NCBI GenBank assembly: GCA_024760905.1 | Contig: CM045732.1 | Coordinates: 58,148,496-58,212,495, forward strand | DNA: 64,000 nt | Direction of reading: 5' to 3' | Source of the DNA: Plotosus lineatus | Lineage: Eukaryota; Chordata; Actinopteri; Siluriformes; Plotosidae | Program-made: the position numbers and the translations under genes | Notes under the pieces: model-generated | The model's input: only the letters and a program-made list of their open reading frames with translations | Database searches by the model: none | What the model was told of the DNA's origin: nothing | Shown here: positions 34,594 to 46,029 of the stretch, piece after piece | Layout of the letters: every line of letters starts with the position of its first letter | Numbering within the stretch: position 1 is the first letter of the stretch

Positions 34594-36359
34594 TATATAC
34601 TTATTAGAAAACAAACATAATTAGTTATCTGATATTATTTAAGATTGCTAGGGCTCCTTTTTTCCTAAGCAGCACAGACTGTTATCTACCTTAATCCTGA
34701 CTTCCACTGAAGCAGGTCAACCGTCATCCTTCATGCATGATGTAGTGTATCGGGACATTTCCAAATTTAACATCAAAGGTCTTTGCGCACTTTGATCATC
34801 GTGTTAAATACACTGACCGGTGGCTCAAAGTGAGTTCTGGAACTGCGGACAAGCTGTTACTGAGGTCATACTGAACGGTTATCGCCTGCCAACCCACTGA
34901 ACAAAGATACGTATGCCAAATATGTCTTTTAAATGTCTTGTCACACTTTTTAAAGACCTTTCTGAAGAGCCCCAAAGCATGCCAACTCTCTTTGCCAGTG
35001 TGATGAACAGTTCTAAAAATCTTAGGGCCACTGAAAAGACCCCTTAGTCACATTTTCCACAACTATAAGGATACTTGTTTGAGCAACATACTTGTACATG
35101 ATGGTACATAATCAATGAGTTTTGGATAAATGGTAGATGCATGATGCAATGTTGAATCATAAGAAGGTAAACTTTATATTTTTGGTAACACTTTATATTA
35201 ACAGAGCTGTTTTATTTTTGATGAAATACACTGTTGGCACAGAAGATTAAAGGAAAGTCACCAGTCAGGAAGTCCATTTCATGTCTTCATCGTACATGAG
35301 TGATGTCAGCATGTGTGTACACGTACACCATCAGTGATAACAATACTTGTTCAATTATAAGTATATGAAATAATTAAAATAATACGTAATAAATGTAAAG
35401 CTGAAAATAATAAATATAAAGCTCAGAATAAGGGATTTTAATGGCTTGCCAATGTGACGAACATAATTTTAATAACAAATCGCCAAATCAACATTGTATT
35501 AGCCAGTAGGACTGTAGCAAACGGCTAGCGGAAGCCTAGAAGCCCAATAAAGGTTTCTCTGATGTCTCTTTTGAAATATTCTGGTTCAGTGTTCATGCCT
35601 AGTTGAAAATACATTCTGTCTAAATATTTGGATAGTAAACAATACCAACACTTACACACTGTAACTGGTACCAGCAGCTTTTAATTTAAAGCTGAATTAA
35701 AATAGTCACGGTCTGTGTCACCCATCTTCCATATCCAGACTTCCTAAAATCTCTAGGACAGATGTTCAAATGATAAACTGCATAGCTATGGCTGAGAGAG
35801 AGTCCTAGCCATGTCCAGATACCAAACCTTCGCACTTGATGTAGCCGTCTAGATTTCTGGCAGTCGTCTCATATCTGTTATATCAGGCTTGCAAAGGTTC
35901 TGGATTTTAGGCAATTTTTTTTGTAAAGAGATGGCAGGAGAATTAGAAAAGCAATTACCATTAATGATCAGTTTATCAGGAAGGTGGAAAATAATTTAGC
36001 AGCTGGAACAGATGATCAACCATTTTGAGCAACTTGATCTGTATTCAGAAAGGTTTAGTTAGAAAAACCCTGCACTATTTCTTCTTGTTTATTCGATTTA
36101 CCTTTTATTTAACTACACAACTCTTCCAACTGTGTCGCTAAATGACAGATTTTTACAGCGATGTGCTTCTTGTCTTGAAGTAACAAGCTCACTTTTCTCT
36201 CTAGTATTACTTCAAACCTGAGACCGGTTCCAGAGTAGTCTGTCTTAGGAAAGAGAACCCATAACAAATTGGGAGCAGATTGCCTGGCAGTGCTTGGTGC
36301 TCCTCTGTTTTTTTAGGAGTCTGAAGTAAAGCCAAATCAATGACAACCAGTCCTGTCTC

Positions 36360-36600
36360 TAAGTGCACCATCAGCTCCTCTGTCTTCTTTCAACTGTACC
36401 TTCGCTCTTATCAGCAGACTACATTAACATGCCCCTAGTCATTGACCTAGACGCACTCTACGGGGCATGACAACGGTGAGTCATTTGCTCATTGAAGTCA
36501 GTACTGCTAATAAGAGGGAAATGAAGCAGATGCTGAAGGTCTGATTCCCAAGGAGCCCAAACCCATGACTAATTAATAATCAAGACACAATGATCCATAC
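36360..36600. promoter_or_regulatory. Possible intronic regulatory patch (weak)
   Basis: A higher-complexity stretch free of recognised repeats has clustered TAAT/ATTA words (for example GACTAATTAATAATC). It could be a conserved intronic element, but no alignment was possible. Confidence 0.15.
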
Positions 36601-36697
36601 TATTTTGGAAGTACATGTTTAACCAAGGTTATAACCGTGAATATTGACCTATTTAAAATATTAATGTCCTTGCCATCACAAAGCCTAGCATGTATAT

Positions 36698-37039
36698 CAG
36701 GGGTCACCAACCTTTTTGAAACTGAGAGCTACTTCATGGGTACCAATTAATGCGAAGGGCTACTAGGTCGATACACACCTCTGAAATTACAAATTTGCTC
36801 AATTTACATTTAATTAGATTTAATTAGATGTTATTATTAATAATTAATGATATTCATCTATGTGAAGATATTGACTTGATTTAAAAATATATTCAAAAAA
36901 ATTATATGCAGCTCAATGGAGAGTGGCGCTGTCCTAAAAATGGGCCTGTCCTAAAAATAGCAGTGAACAGGTCCGCGGGCAACTTATATTGTCCTTGCGG
37001 GCTACCTGGTGCCCACGGGCACCACGTTGGTGATCCCTG
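36698..37039. mobile_element. Short hAT-like element with perfect 8-bp target duplication
   Basis: It starts CAGGGGTCACCAACC and ends GTTGGTGATCCCTG, typical hAT (Charlie-like) termini. ATGTATAT is present immediately on both sides (36690-36697 and 37040-37047). The 342-bp interior is non-coding. A second copy starts at 54346. Confidence 0.93.
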
Positions 37040-38348
37040 ATGTATATGATAACGGATCTGAACCTGTGTGCTCTGCAAGGCACTGCTTTTCTTTTTGTGG
37101 TTACAAGCTATTGATTTGATATGGCAGTGCTGAGATGGAGTGGTCTGCGTTGTTGAGTATACTGCAGAATTAATGTACTTAGCATTAAAGAAAGTGAGAG
37201 GAGCGTTGAAGTTGAGGGCCTATGCAGATAAATGCTTTTTTATTATTCACGTTGTCTCGTATTCAAAGGTCGACCATGGCCCACACACTCCACATGGATA
37301 TTTATGTAGATTATAAAATGCTCTCTGAGAAGGCCAAATCACTCAAGTAAAGCACTAAGAGTCAGGCTGAAAAGTCGATAGTGCTCGTCTGACTCTGCAT
37401 TAACACTCATCTGGTTAATCTCGTCAGAAGTGGACAACGAAGATGAGGCGAGCATCTGGTATTCTAATGTGTCTTTGAAGCATTTGATTTTTTTTTTTTT
37501 TTGTTGGTAACAGGGTCATAAAATCTTTACAACTTCAGAACCAAACCCCAAAACAATAAATTCTAATTCACACATGATTCAGATAAAGTGCTGGTTTTAA
37601 TAGAATGTTTTATAAATGCAAGTGAAATGAGGTAAAATGTAATGAATGTAAAATGAATTTTATTTAGATGTTTAATTATGTGATCACTAAATGTCAATTT
37701 GATGGCTTGTATTAATTATGGAATTTATTTTTCTTTTCACAAAATTTTTTTTCTGAAACTTTTTTTTTGGAGAATCGAAAAAAATGGTCATTAAATCATC
37801 TTGGGGAAACACATGGCATAAAACCGTGTTTCAAAGCGGGCAACAAATGCTCACTTTCCAGCCTCTTGATTGGGAGTCTGAGCGAGCGGGCTGGGGTGTG
37901 AGGGTTTGGTGTTGTGCTGTTCTGGCAAATAGAGAGGGCTTTGTAGGCGTCAGACATTCTGCCTCGGTTTGATCCACCTGGCTGTGCTCAAGCTGTTCCT
38001 CTGAGGTCTTTCACTGACGTCTGTGTTATCTGCAGTCACCATTTCCCCCACATACCCCCTTGCAGCCAAACAAAACAAAAATAATGATAATATTGGAATT
38101 GATTTGAAGAACAGACCAGCCCCACATGAAATAAGCACAAACTGAGACTACTCAGCCTGAGGCTCTGGGAAGAATGTTTTGTCTGACATGAAGATAATAA
38201 GAACCAAGTGTAATCCCGTTGGTGTTACGGATTCAGCCAGTACACTGCGATTTTTCTTCCATCAGGCAGGTATGTGCTAATATTCTAGTTGGAGACCTGT
38301 AGTACCTATAAATTGCTATTTTGGCTGAGAACTAGCTCACAGAATCTT

Positions 38349-38917
38349 TAAAGCCCCGGTCACACAGAATTCTACGTCTAAATCACGTACAAAAAGTTCT
38401 GAAAATCTGGTGGACGTAAGTGATAACTTTTGGTCAATTTTGGCTTGGCCGTGCTTTGTACGTGCTTTTTACATGGTAAGGCCGTCAGCGGCTGTTCCAC
38501 TGCTAAAACACTGCATAAGCACGGCTAACCACGTCCAGCAACGTGTAAGGCAACTTGGGCAAAACGTGTTTGAACGTGGGAAAAAAAACTGCAAGTTACC
38601 ATGGCTAATCACAGTCTCATCACGTCTGTATCACTGCTGATCACGTCTTGAGAGCGGACGTAAAATGGACACGCCACTGCCATAGCACTGCCTAATCACG
38701 AATAACTGCGGCTCGGCGTTGTCAGAAGGGTGGATTGCCACTTTTGCGTCTTATCACGTCTCCCCAAGTTTTTATCACTGCCAGAACACGGCTTATTACG
38801 TGTGTGCACGTCTTAAACTCAACATCAACACGAACAACACTATGCTTTACAGGAAAACATTTTTGGACGGGTTTTGGCCGTGATTAAGCCGTAAAACGCT
38901 GTGTGACCGACCCTTTA
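38349..38917. mobile_element. Non-autonomous TIR element with 10-11 bp phased CACG/CACTG words
   Basis: Inverted ends TAAAG(CCC/GGT)CGGTCACACAG match at 16 of 19 positions (38349-38367 and 38899-38917). CTTTA occurs at both edges and could be part of the target site, but no clear duplication is seen. The interior is filled with CACGTC, CACTGC and TCACG words at 10-11 bp spacing. There is no transposase frame, and the family is not recognised. Confidence 0.75.
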
Positions 38918-40433
38918 GGAGGTATGTATGTGAGCACATAGTGCATATACACATACTGATGAGGGATGCTCCCTTGGTTACATGCTGACAGTGAGAGAGG
39001 ATGTTTGAACTCATACCATCAGTTTTGTGAAAGAAAGAGATGAGACAAGGATGCCTTGGAAATGATTTCGATAAAATTCTTGGTGATGTGATATTAAAAA
39101 TCTCCATTATTCATGGAGTTCACTCGAATCCAGGCCATCCATCAATATCCTTTTATTAAAGGTTTAATTTATGTATTGCTGTTCCCATTGTTATTTTTCA
39201 GTGTTTGCATATACTTGATTTCTGCTGATCATACATTTCCTTTGCGCCTATTTGATGGACAGTTGTTCATTTAGAACTATTTTTGCTGAAACAATCTGTT
39301 ACATGCATTTTATTTCTCATGTACTTTCAGTCCTGCCAACTATTTTATGGCTTTTGCACCAGAGTATGCTGTTAGGGGAAAAATACAGATAATGGCCTTG
39401 AGAATCTGAACGGACTGATGGTCATGCAGGTGTTTTGAACTCTTTGTCAAGAGACACCCCTGGAGGCCTAGCCCTTGTCCTAATTTCACACTTGTAATAA
39501 CTCACTTGAAATGTGTGCCGATGCGATATGCTCATTTTCTGTCTGTAAATAAAGGATGTTCAGAGTTCATGTGAAATAAAATCTGTCAGTATATATTTCA
39601 CTTGGCTATTGATGTACGTCCCAGTTTGTACATCTATGTACATTTAATTATCATCTTCATTCAAATTATAGGTTTTTATGTGAAAAACAATGACTTTAAA
39701 AAGTTTAATTTAAGGTTGAACACGATAAAAATCTTTCGATTCTCAGATTTAAAAAAAAAAAAAAAAAATTCCCCCCATTTTCTCTGTAATTTAGTCGTAT
39801 CCACTTCCCACCCATCAGGTATTGCCTTCCCTATCACACCAACCAGGGGGTATTGAAAGCATGCAAACGCCCTTCCATGACTTGCAATGCTAACCTCCCG
39901 CCTCTTTTCAAACTGCAGCGCATTTGCGTTTGTGAGGACAGTCTAACATATTCGGAGAGAAGGCGCTCTCCGCTCATTCTACGAATGAGTTCACACACAG
40001 CCGCCATTGATCGGCTGGCAATCACTGCGAGTGAAAGTGAGTATTTGCCATCACTCCTAAATTTTCGCCCTCTGTATATGAAACAACCTCTTCTTAGGAA
40101 AAGCGGCAAATGCGGCATTCAACAATTCAAACAATGCACGAGTTGCTCACTCATTGGCTCTCTCCCAACATCCCGCCCCGCTGGCCTTCCATTTGCCAGG
40201 AGGAAGCTGAATCTCCATTGTACTGTACCCATAAGCTTGTTTGTCACATGCGTAAAGGAGAGATGTACTGTTGGTTCGTGAGTTTTGAGAGTACTCATTG
40301 CAGCTTATTTGAAGAGGTCCGGATGAGCCGCGCCTCGTCTCAAAAGCTCCGCATTCAGCCACAAAGCATTTTTGTGCACGGAAGTGGGCGGTGCCACAAA
40401 TGTTTCGTGCACAGAATGTTCCGTTGGACAAAA

Positions 40434-40530
40434 GACCTCTGATCTCTCAAGGAAGCAAGTTAATATTGAATTCGGACCTCTAATTTCTAGAGGAAACAAT
40501 TAATATTGAATCCGGACCTCAGATCCTTCA
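40434..40530. repeat. Tandem duplication of about 48 bp
   Basis: Two adjacent units each contain TTAATATTGAAT(T/C)CGGACCTC preceded by GAAGCAAG or GGAAACAA. The units differ at several positions, so the duplication is not recent. Confidence 0.7.
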
Positions 40531-40635
40531 AACAGGTAATTCCACTTTAAATACAACACCCCGTGTGAAAAGCTCTGTCGGCTGCGTGTGGGTGGCGCCC
40601 GCATTCGGCAAAGCGCGCCACTCAGAGAGACAGAG

Positions 40636-40689
<54 letters not shown>

Positions 40690-40692
40690 GCG
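40636..40692. repeat. (GT)n(GA)n compound microsatellite
   Basis: About 14 GT units are followed by about 11 GA units with one interruption. Confidence 0.9.
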
Positions 40693-40985
40693 AGAGACAG
40701 TGTTTTGTGTATTTGTGTTAATAAAAAATGTTTAATAATGGTTTAATTAATAAATGTTAATCAAATGGTTTAATAAATAATTTTCTTTTACTTTTAACAC
40801 ATTTCATACATACTTCATACAAAATTGGTGTACTTTTATCAGTTTTAAAGGGTTTATGGGGTAGTCTTGGGAGCCTTGGAACGAATCATGCATTTTACAT
40901 GTAAAATGCACTTCTACTTACGAAAACTCCAGGTTCCGAAAAAGGCTTTGGAACAGATTAATTTTGTAAGTTGAGGGTCGACTGT

Positions 40986-40992
40986 GTATGTA

Positions 40993-41066
<74 letters not shown>

Positions 41067-41083
41067 TACATACATACTGTGTG
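40986..41083. repeat. (TG)n(TA)n(CA)n compound microsatellite
   Basis: TG, then TA, then CA blocks in one run. The TG and CA arms could pair to form a hairpin. Confidence 0.9.
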
Positions 41084-41104
41084 TGTATAATATATGTTTA
41101 TATC

Positions 41105-41737
41105 CCGTATTTGACGTAATAAGCCCCCCCCCCCCCCCCCCCCCGTGTTTTTGATCTTGCGTCAAATAACCGCCCATGTGTACTGGGAGCAAAGTGGTAG
41201 GTCAAACTTACCAGTTTTATTCGAACGGTCTCTTTAATGAGAAAATGATGCGTTTACTGCCTGATCATGTTCATCAGTAACAACACATTTCATCGTTCTA
41301 CCGTGCTTTTAAAAAATATTTTGCTGTTTTTCTTGGTAAATGTCCAACAACTGATGAACCATTAGAAACTGTTACAGCAAAACTATCGAATGCTCTGAAT
41401 GAATGAAGCGATGAGCCAGATATGGACCTATCAGAAAGTGATGAGTATTTTTCACTCGATTCTCCTGCTCACTAACTTCATACGTTTAGAGTTTTCTGGC
41501 CATGAGCTTTTTGTTTATGTTCATGTTGATTGGTTCAATGTGCCGTGTGCTAAAGTTGACATTCATGTTGATTGGCTCGATTTTACTTCCGGGAAAATGT
41601 TTAAAAAACAGCACCGGGAGGTGTTCTGTCTTGATGGGAATAAGTACTAACCGTTCCACTCCGCTGGTAACATTTTAATAAGCAACCACCCACTCCAATT
41701 TTTAAAGCGCCCTGGGCGCTTATCACGTCGAATATGG
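41105..41737. mobile_element. TIR element with decayed transposase tail
   Basis: The 20-bp ends CC(G/A)TATT(T/C)GACGT(A/G)ATAAGC match at 17 positions. A run of about 23 C follows the left end. An interior plus-strand frame with DLSESDEYFSLDSPAH resembles the acidic end of a pogo/Tigger-type transposase. The central part has two TTCATGTTGATTGG words 44 bp apart. Confidence 0.7.
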
Positions 41738-42349
41738 TGTGTGTGCGTATGTATGTATCTGTATCTGGAAACAATCTCTGGAATCAAACTTTCTTCAAAT
41801 CAACAAGTGAATTCTGCGGTTTTCTATTTTTGATCATTTCTGTGGTTTTCTATTTTTATGTTAAATTTAACATTATATGACCAATTTCAGATGTGTGCGA
41901 CATATAATTTTGTAACTCTTGGAGGATTGAGCTGCCAGTAAAAATTATTATAATGTATCCCAACTTTGGCACTATTTTTCTTTTCATATTATGAACACAT
42001 GTAGGGGGTGAGACAATAAAAATTAGAAACTTTTTTTTTTTTTTTAATGGCACCCTAATGCACTTGAATCAAAAGCCATGCAAATTTTATTTGTACTAAA
42101 CTGCCCATAAAATTGTTAATTTTTCAGTGCTGGATTTTAAAATCATCTCTGAAATAAATAATAAAGCCTTTACAATAATCACACACCAAGTCCTGCAGCC
42201 TGGCAAATTGTGTACATGTCTCTACGAGAAGCTTGCTTGAGCTCAGGACCCTTCTGCTCCTCCTTTTCTTCCTCCTCTTCAACTTCATTATTTATTATGA
42301 AATATTGTTTTTACATTTTATCTTTAATATTTTAGCTCAAATACTGTAT

Positions 42350-42505
42350 ATGTGTTTGTGTCAGGTTATAGGAGTTTGGGAGGGGGTTAAAACTGATTAA
42401 TTGGTTTTCTATTATTTCCTATGGGAATTTTTGTTTTTATCTAACAAACATTTTGATTTACGGGCTTTCCCCCGGAACAGATTAATTTCACAAGTCAAGC
42501 TGTCA
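42350..42505 (+). mobile_element. Degenerate Tigger-like right end
   Basis: TCCTATGGGAATTTTTGTTT, GATTTACGGGCTTTC and GGAACAGATTAATTTCACAA in this order are typical of Tigger/mariner-like right ends, also seen at 40900 and 54860. The terminus itself is eroded. Confidence 0.6.
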
Positions 42506-43577
42506 TTGTAATTTTTGTATTATATATTTAATCCTATGATTTTAGTCTAGACCATGAAATACATGTTGTTGTAAATGAATGGCAGAAACCATGTTAGATC
42601 TGTGTTAAGCCACGTGTTTGTTGCTGGCCTAATGATGTGTCTGGTGTGTAGGAGGTCTCTGATCATGTGTTAGCTGATCTGTTAAATGAAGAGAGAAATT
42701 AAAACATTTGCTTTGCAATGAGCAGTGCATGATCACCATACTTCCTGTTATAGAAAGTAATGGAATGTGCAGAAGAGATTGAGCCAACAGGGTGAGGGTA
42801 GGTTGAGTAGGACTGCTATGAATTGGTCACACTCCCTTATTGCTTCCCGGCTTAGTCTCTGCCATTCCCCTTTTCACTTTTTCTTTGCCGCGCCACTCTT
42901 CCACCTCACTGACACTAAACCTTGAGAACGCTGCTGACACATGAGACTAAGACTTGCAGCGTAGTGTTTGTCAAACACAATAAAGAGAGGACAGCACATG
43001 AGTGCATGTACAAAGGCTTGTTTTCTTTCGCAATTTCCCTGAAATCTTGACATCTTGATCCATCGCCCTTTACCAACAGGCCACCACTGCTACCCTCGCC
43101 ACCTCACCTGTTCCTATTATTTCTTTCAATATGTTAAAATTTTTATCAAGTAAAAATTTTTCTGTCACATTTTTAGCAACAAAATGTGAAGATTTGAAAT
43201 CGAGCTGATTCTTTGCTGTTTCAGTTATCCATGATCATATCACGTCTGTGTGATGAAAAGTAAATGTTTTCATTCAAGGTTTTTATTTATTTATTTATAA
43301 AAAATTTTAAGTGTGCTAAATATACTATAGTCTATACTTGCATGTATAGCCCAGTGTATAATTCTCATTGGAATGGACTTGACAGTGTTATACTTTTATA
43401 TTCATATAATATCCAGTGCATCCATTATATTTAAACTTTTGATTAAGTGGCTCTGCGGTACAGTCATGTGTAATTTTCAAAAGCTCTCAAAAGAAAACAT
43501 TTCTCTGCACTTCAGTTCCCCTGTGCATAAATCTAGTTATTGTACTCAAGCATATACTTACCAGATACATGTTCCCA

Positions 43578-43632
43578 CATCTGCGCTGTTGTGAATGTGC
43601 TTTCAAAAAGCATATTCACAACAGCACAGATG
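43578..43632. repeat. 55-bp near-perfect hairpin
   Basis: CATCTGCGCTGTTGTGAATG pairs with CATATTCACAACAGCACAGATG allowing two mismatches, around a loop of a few bases. It could be a palindromic transposon remnant or a small hairpin RNA source; no family was recognised. Confidence 0.75.
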
Positions 43633-43784
43633 TATTCATTATGCATGATTTTTGTATTCAGTTTCTAGAGTTTCTATTTAACAGGCGAGGCAAACGCCGA
43701 TGAACCCTCGCCCCATTAGAATGCTCCGTACACGTAAAAGTTTTTGAGGTGCTTCAAAATGAAACTTCTTAAAGTTAAAGGTCA

Positions 43785-44465
43785 CATTCACAAACTAAAC
43801 ATTTATATTGTGCAGCGTGGAAGAAATTCAGAAAAGCTTTTTTACGTGGACCCATAGATGGATATTCCAAGCTCTTTAATTAATTCTAGGAAAACCACTA
43901 AAATAAAATTCATTTCTGATGGCACATTCAGTAGCATTTGTTTGATATTGTGAGCTATTTAAAATCTGTTCTGTGTCTCTTGCATAAGGGTGGGCTCTTT
44001 AATATTTTCTATTGTATAATATAATATTTAATAGTTTCTTTAATTAAAAAAAAAAAAAGTCCCGGTTTCGATTCCAAAATGTTAGCAATAAAATGTCTTT
44101 TCTATTTTCCTTTATATCTAAACCAGTACAAGCAGTTAACACTGTTAGGATATTAGCTCCTATCTTAAAAAAAAAGCTGTTCCGGTGATGTGTGGTTTTC
44201 AAAAGTAAATGATCATTTTTCAAGGCCTACTACCTTGAACGCAAGTTATAACTTTTTAATGCTAGTGATAAGCAACTTTTGATGCAGTTTTAATTCGGAG
44301 TAAAGTTTTGTTTTCCAACCCAACTGTTTACCGAATTTCTGTATAGCATACAAACTCGCACATTCACAAACTAAACACTTGCATTGTGCAGAGTAGAATA
44401 AATCCAGAAAAGCTTTTCTTACATGGACCCATAGATGGCTATTCCAAACTTTTTAATTAATTCCA
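43785..44465 (+). repeat. Direct repeat pair about 560 bp apart
   Basis: Segments 43785-43895 and 44341-44465 share CACATTCACAAACTAAACA, ATTGTGCAG, TCAGAAAAGC/CCAGAAAAGC, GGACCCATAGATGG and TTTAATTAATTC. They look like two copies of one element or a segmental duplication. Confidence 0.8.
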
Positions 44466-44552
44466 GTGCTGCCTAATTTCAAAAGGTCTGTCCAGCCTTG
44501 GGACTCTGGTTCTAGCTGAGCAAGTGCAGAATGACAATTTTATGTGTGTGTA

Positions 44553-44553
44553 T

Positions 44554-44635
<82 letters not shown>

Positions 44636-44712
44636 AAATGTGTGTGATGGGCGCTAGCCTCCCCGCGACCCTAATTAAGGATTAAATGGTTACAGAAAAT
44701 GAACTTGACATA
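44553..44712. repeat. (CA)n(TA)n microsatellite followed by dispersed-repeat end
   Basis: About 13 CA units and 25 TA units are followed by TGGGCGCTAGCCTCCCCGCG and ACCCTAATTAAGGATTAAAT, the plus-strand end of the common teleost repeat. Confidence 0.85.
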
Positions 44713-44811
44713 GGTACACAAAATCATCATGACCACTTGTCTGGTCTTTAGTATTACTGTACATGAAAACCCATGTCTCAACAGGAGGGATGGTGGGATA
44801 GGTACACCAGA

Positions 44812-44849
44812 GATACACAGCATATGGCTTGATACACAGCATATGGCTT
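44812..44849 (+). repeat. 19-bp perfect tandem duplication
   Basis: GATACACAGCATATGGCTT occurs twice without spacing, just upstream of the retroviral remnant. Confidence 0.95.
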
Positions 44850-44871
44850 TAATTTATACTCAAATTTTTTT

Positions 44872-45165
44872 TGTAAAGCATGCCTAACCTGTGCTAAACA
44901 CAATGCTCAAGGAAACATGAGACCTAAAAGAGGGAAATTCCCGGAACAAACCTGGAGATTGGGTCCTTATCAGGAGCATAAAAAAAGAAAGCATTGGCAT
45001 TCAGCCAAGTGAGAAGGTCCATATCAAGTCCTCCTGACCACCCCAACTGCGATCAAAATAGCGGAAAGAGGTACGTGGATTCATCTAACACACTGTAAGC
45101 GAATCATCAAGGTAGAAGGGCCAGCTAAGGCTGAGTCTGGTAATAGTGTGGATTCAGATCAATAG
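44872..45165 (+). pseudogene. Endogenous retrovirus pol remnant (integrase)
   Basis: Two integrase parts are adjoined. The first has the cysteines of the N-terminal zinc finger (CLTCAKHN). The second is the C-terminal domain (PGDWVLIR, then [18 protein letters not shown]). The catalytic core between them is missing, with the join near 44945. There is also a frameshift in an A run near 44982 and an in-frame stop near 45019. The arrangement is that of gamma- or epsilon-like retroviruses. Reverse transcriptase, protease and gag were not seen. Confidence 0.85.
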
Positions 45166-45301
45166 GACTGGGTAGACACGAAAGCCTGTGAAGAAACCAA
45201 CAAGTCTCAGTCTCTTAGTGGTTCCTGACACCTGGTGGTGACCGACACAGTGTTGGAAGTGTGACCACAACAAGAAGACAAAATGATTTCAGGAATCATG
45301 A

Positions 45302-46029
45302 ATAAAAAATGTCGGTCAAGATGGAATAGGACTGAAAGAATGTGACAAACAATACTGGTACCTCCTACATGGCCAGAAAAATGAATGGAACGAACTAGTG
45401 GCCGACCCTATGGGGTATGATTGGAAAGGTTATTCAGATACAGCTGCAAGTCAATGGAGAGAAATATTGCAAATTACACCACAAACAACCTCGACCTTTC
45501 TCATCAAAAACAACAACACAAGAAAAAATATAACTACCTGTACGATGTTTTCTGTTTGGTGCTGGAGCGCAGGACACGACTATCGCTTGGGAAGCTTCAT
45601 ACTGTGCCAAAACAAGACCTTACCTGTAAATACCTCGGCTCAACTCTCACCTGCTGGAGAAAGAAATGGGTTGATCAGTCTGAAAGAACAAACGAAACTA
45701 GATGACTGGTTCTCAGTCACAACCGGGGTTTCCGGAAGAGGAAACAACTGGCTGTTAATGGCAGAGGAAGCCAGCAAAGCAGCTGAACAAGACTGTGTAA
45801 TATGTATGGGGCCCAGACCAACTTGCGTATCGTCCCAGCAGAAATAACTCCACAATGCCTAACAGACTTGATGAATAATACAGTTCCGACTAATAGCTGC
45901 ATGACATGGGATAGTGTATATCCTCTTACAGGATCAGAAAAATACAAACCTATATTTTCTAAAGTAGTAGCTAGAGGGAATTTTTCATGCATCAACATGA
46001 CTGGTAAGATCAGATACTCGGAAATTTAA
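45302..46029 (+). pseudogene. Endogenous retrovirus env, surface-subunit part (broken)
   Basis: The frame is open from 45302 to 45847, with features such as WYLLHGQKNEWN and CVICMGPRP. It continues after a frameshift near 45813 in the frame ending at 46029 (LMNNTVPTNSC, GNFSCINMTG). N-glycosylation motifs NNT, NIT, NTS, NKT and NFS are present. There is no signal peptide in frame. The C-terminal half of the surface subunit is missing before the transmembrane part. It is part of the remnant with the integrase piece and the 3' LTR. Confidence 0.85.

Larger units (their letters stand above)
40060..40984. mobile_element. Tigger/pogo-like element D, related to C
   Basis: The left part (40060-40205) matches the reverse complement of the right part of element C, including CAACATCCCGCCCCGCTGGC. 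The right end reads GGAACAGATTAATTTTGTAA then GTCGACTGTGTA, a diverged TIR. The left terminus was not found. Simple repeats and a 48-bp duplication lie inside. Confidence 0.6.

Noticed and set aside
39853..40442. 142- and 110-codon open frames
   Set aside because: They lie largely in Tigger-related repeat D and show no protein-family features.
44780..44870. Possible 5' LTR of the retroviral remnant
   Set aside because: No TGTTAG start, no AATAAA in the right place and no match to the 3' LTR were seen.
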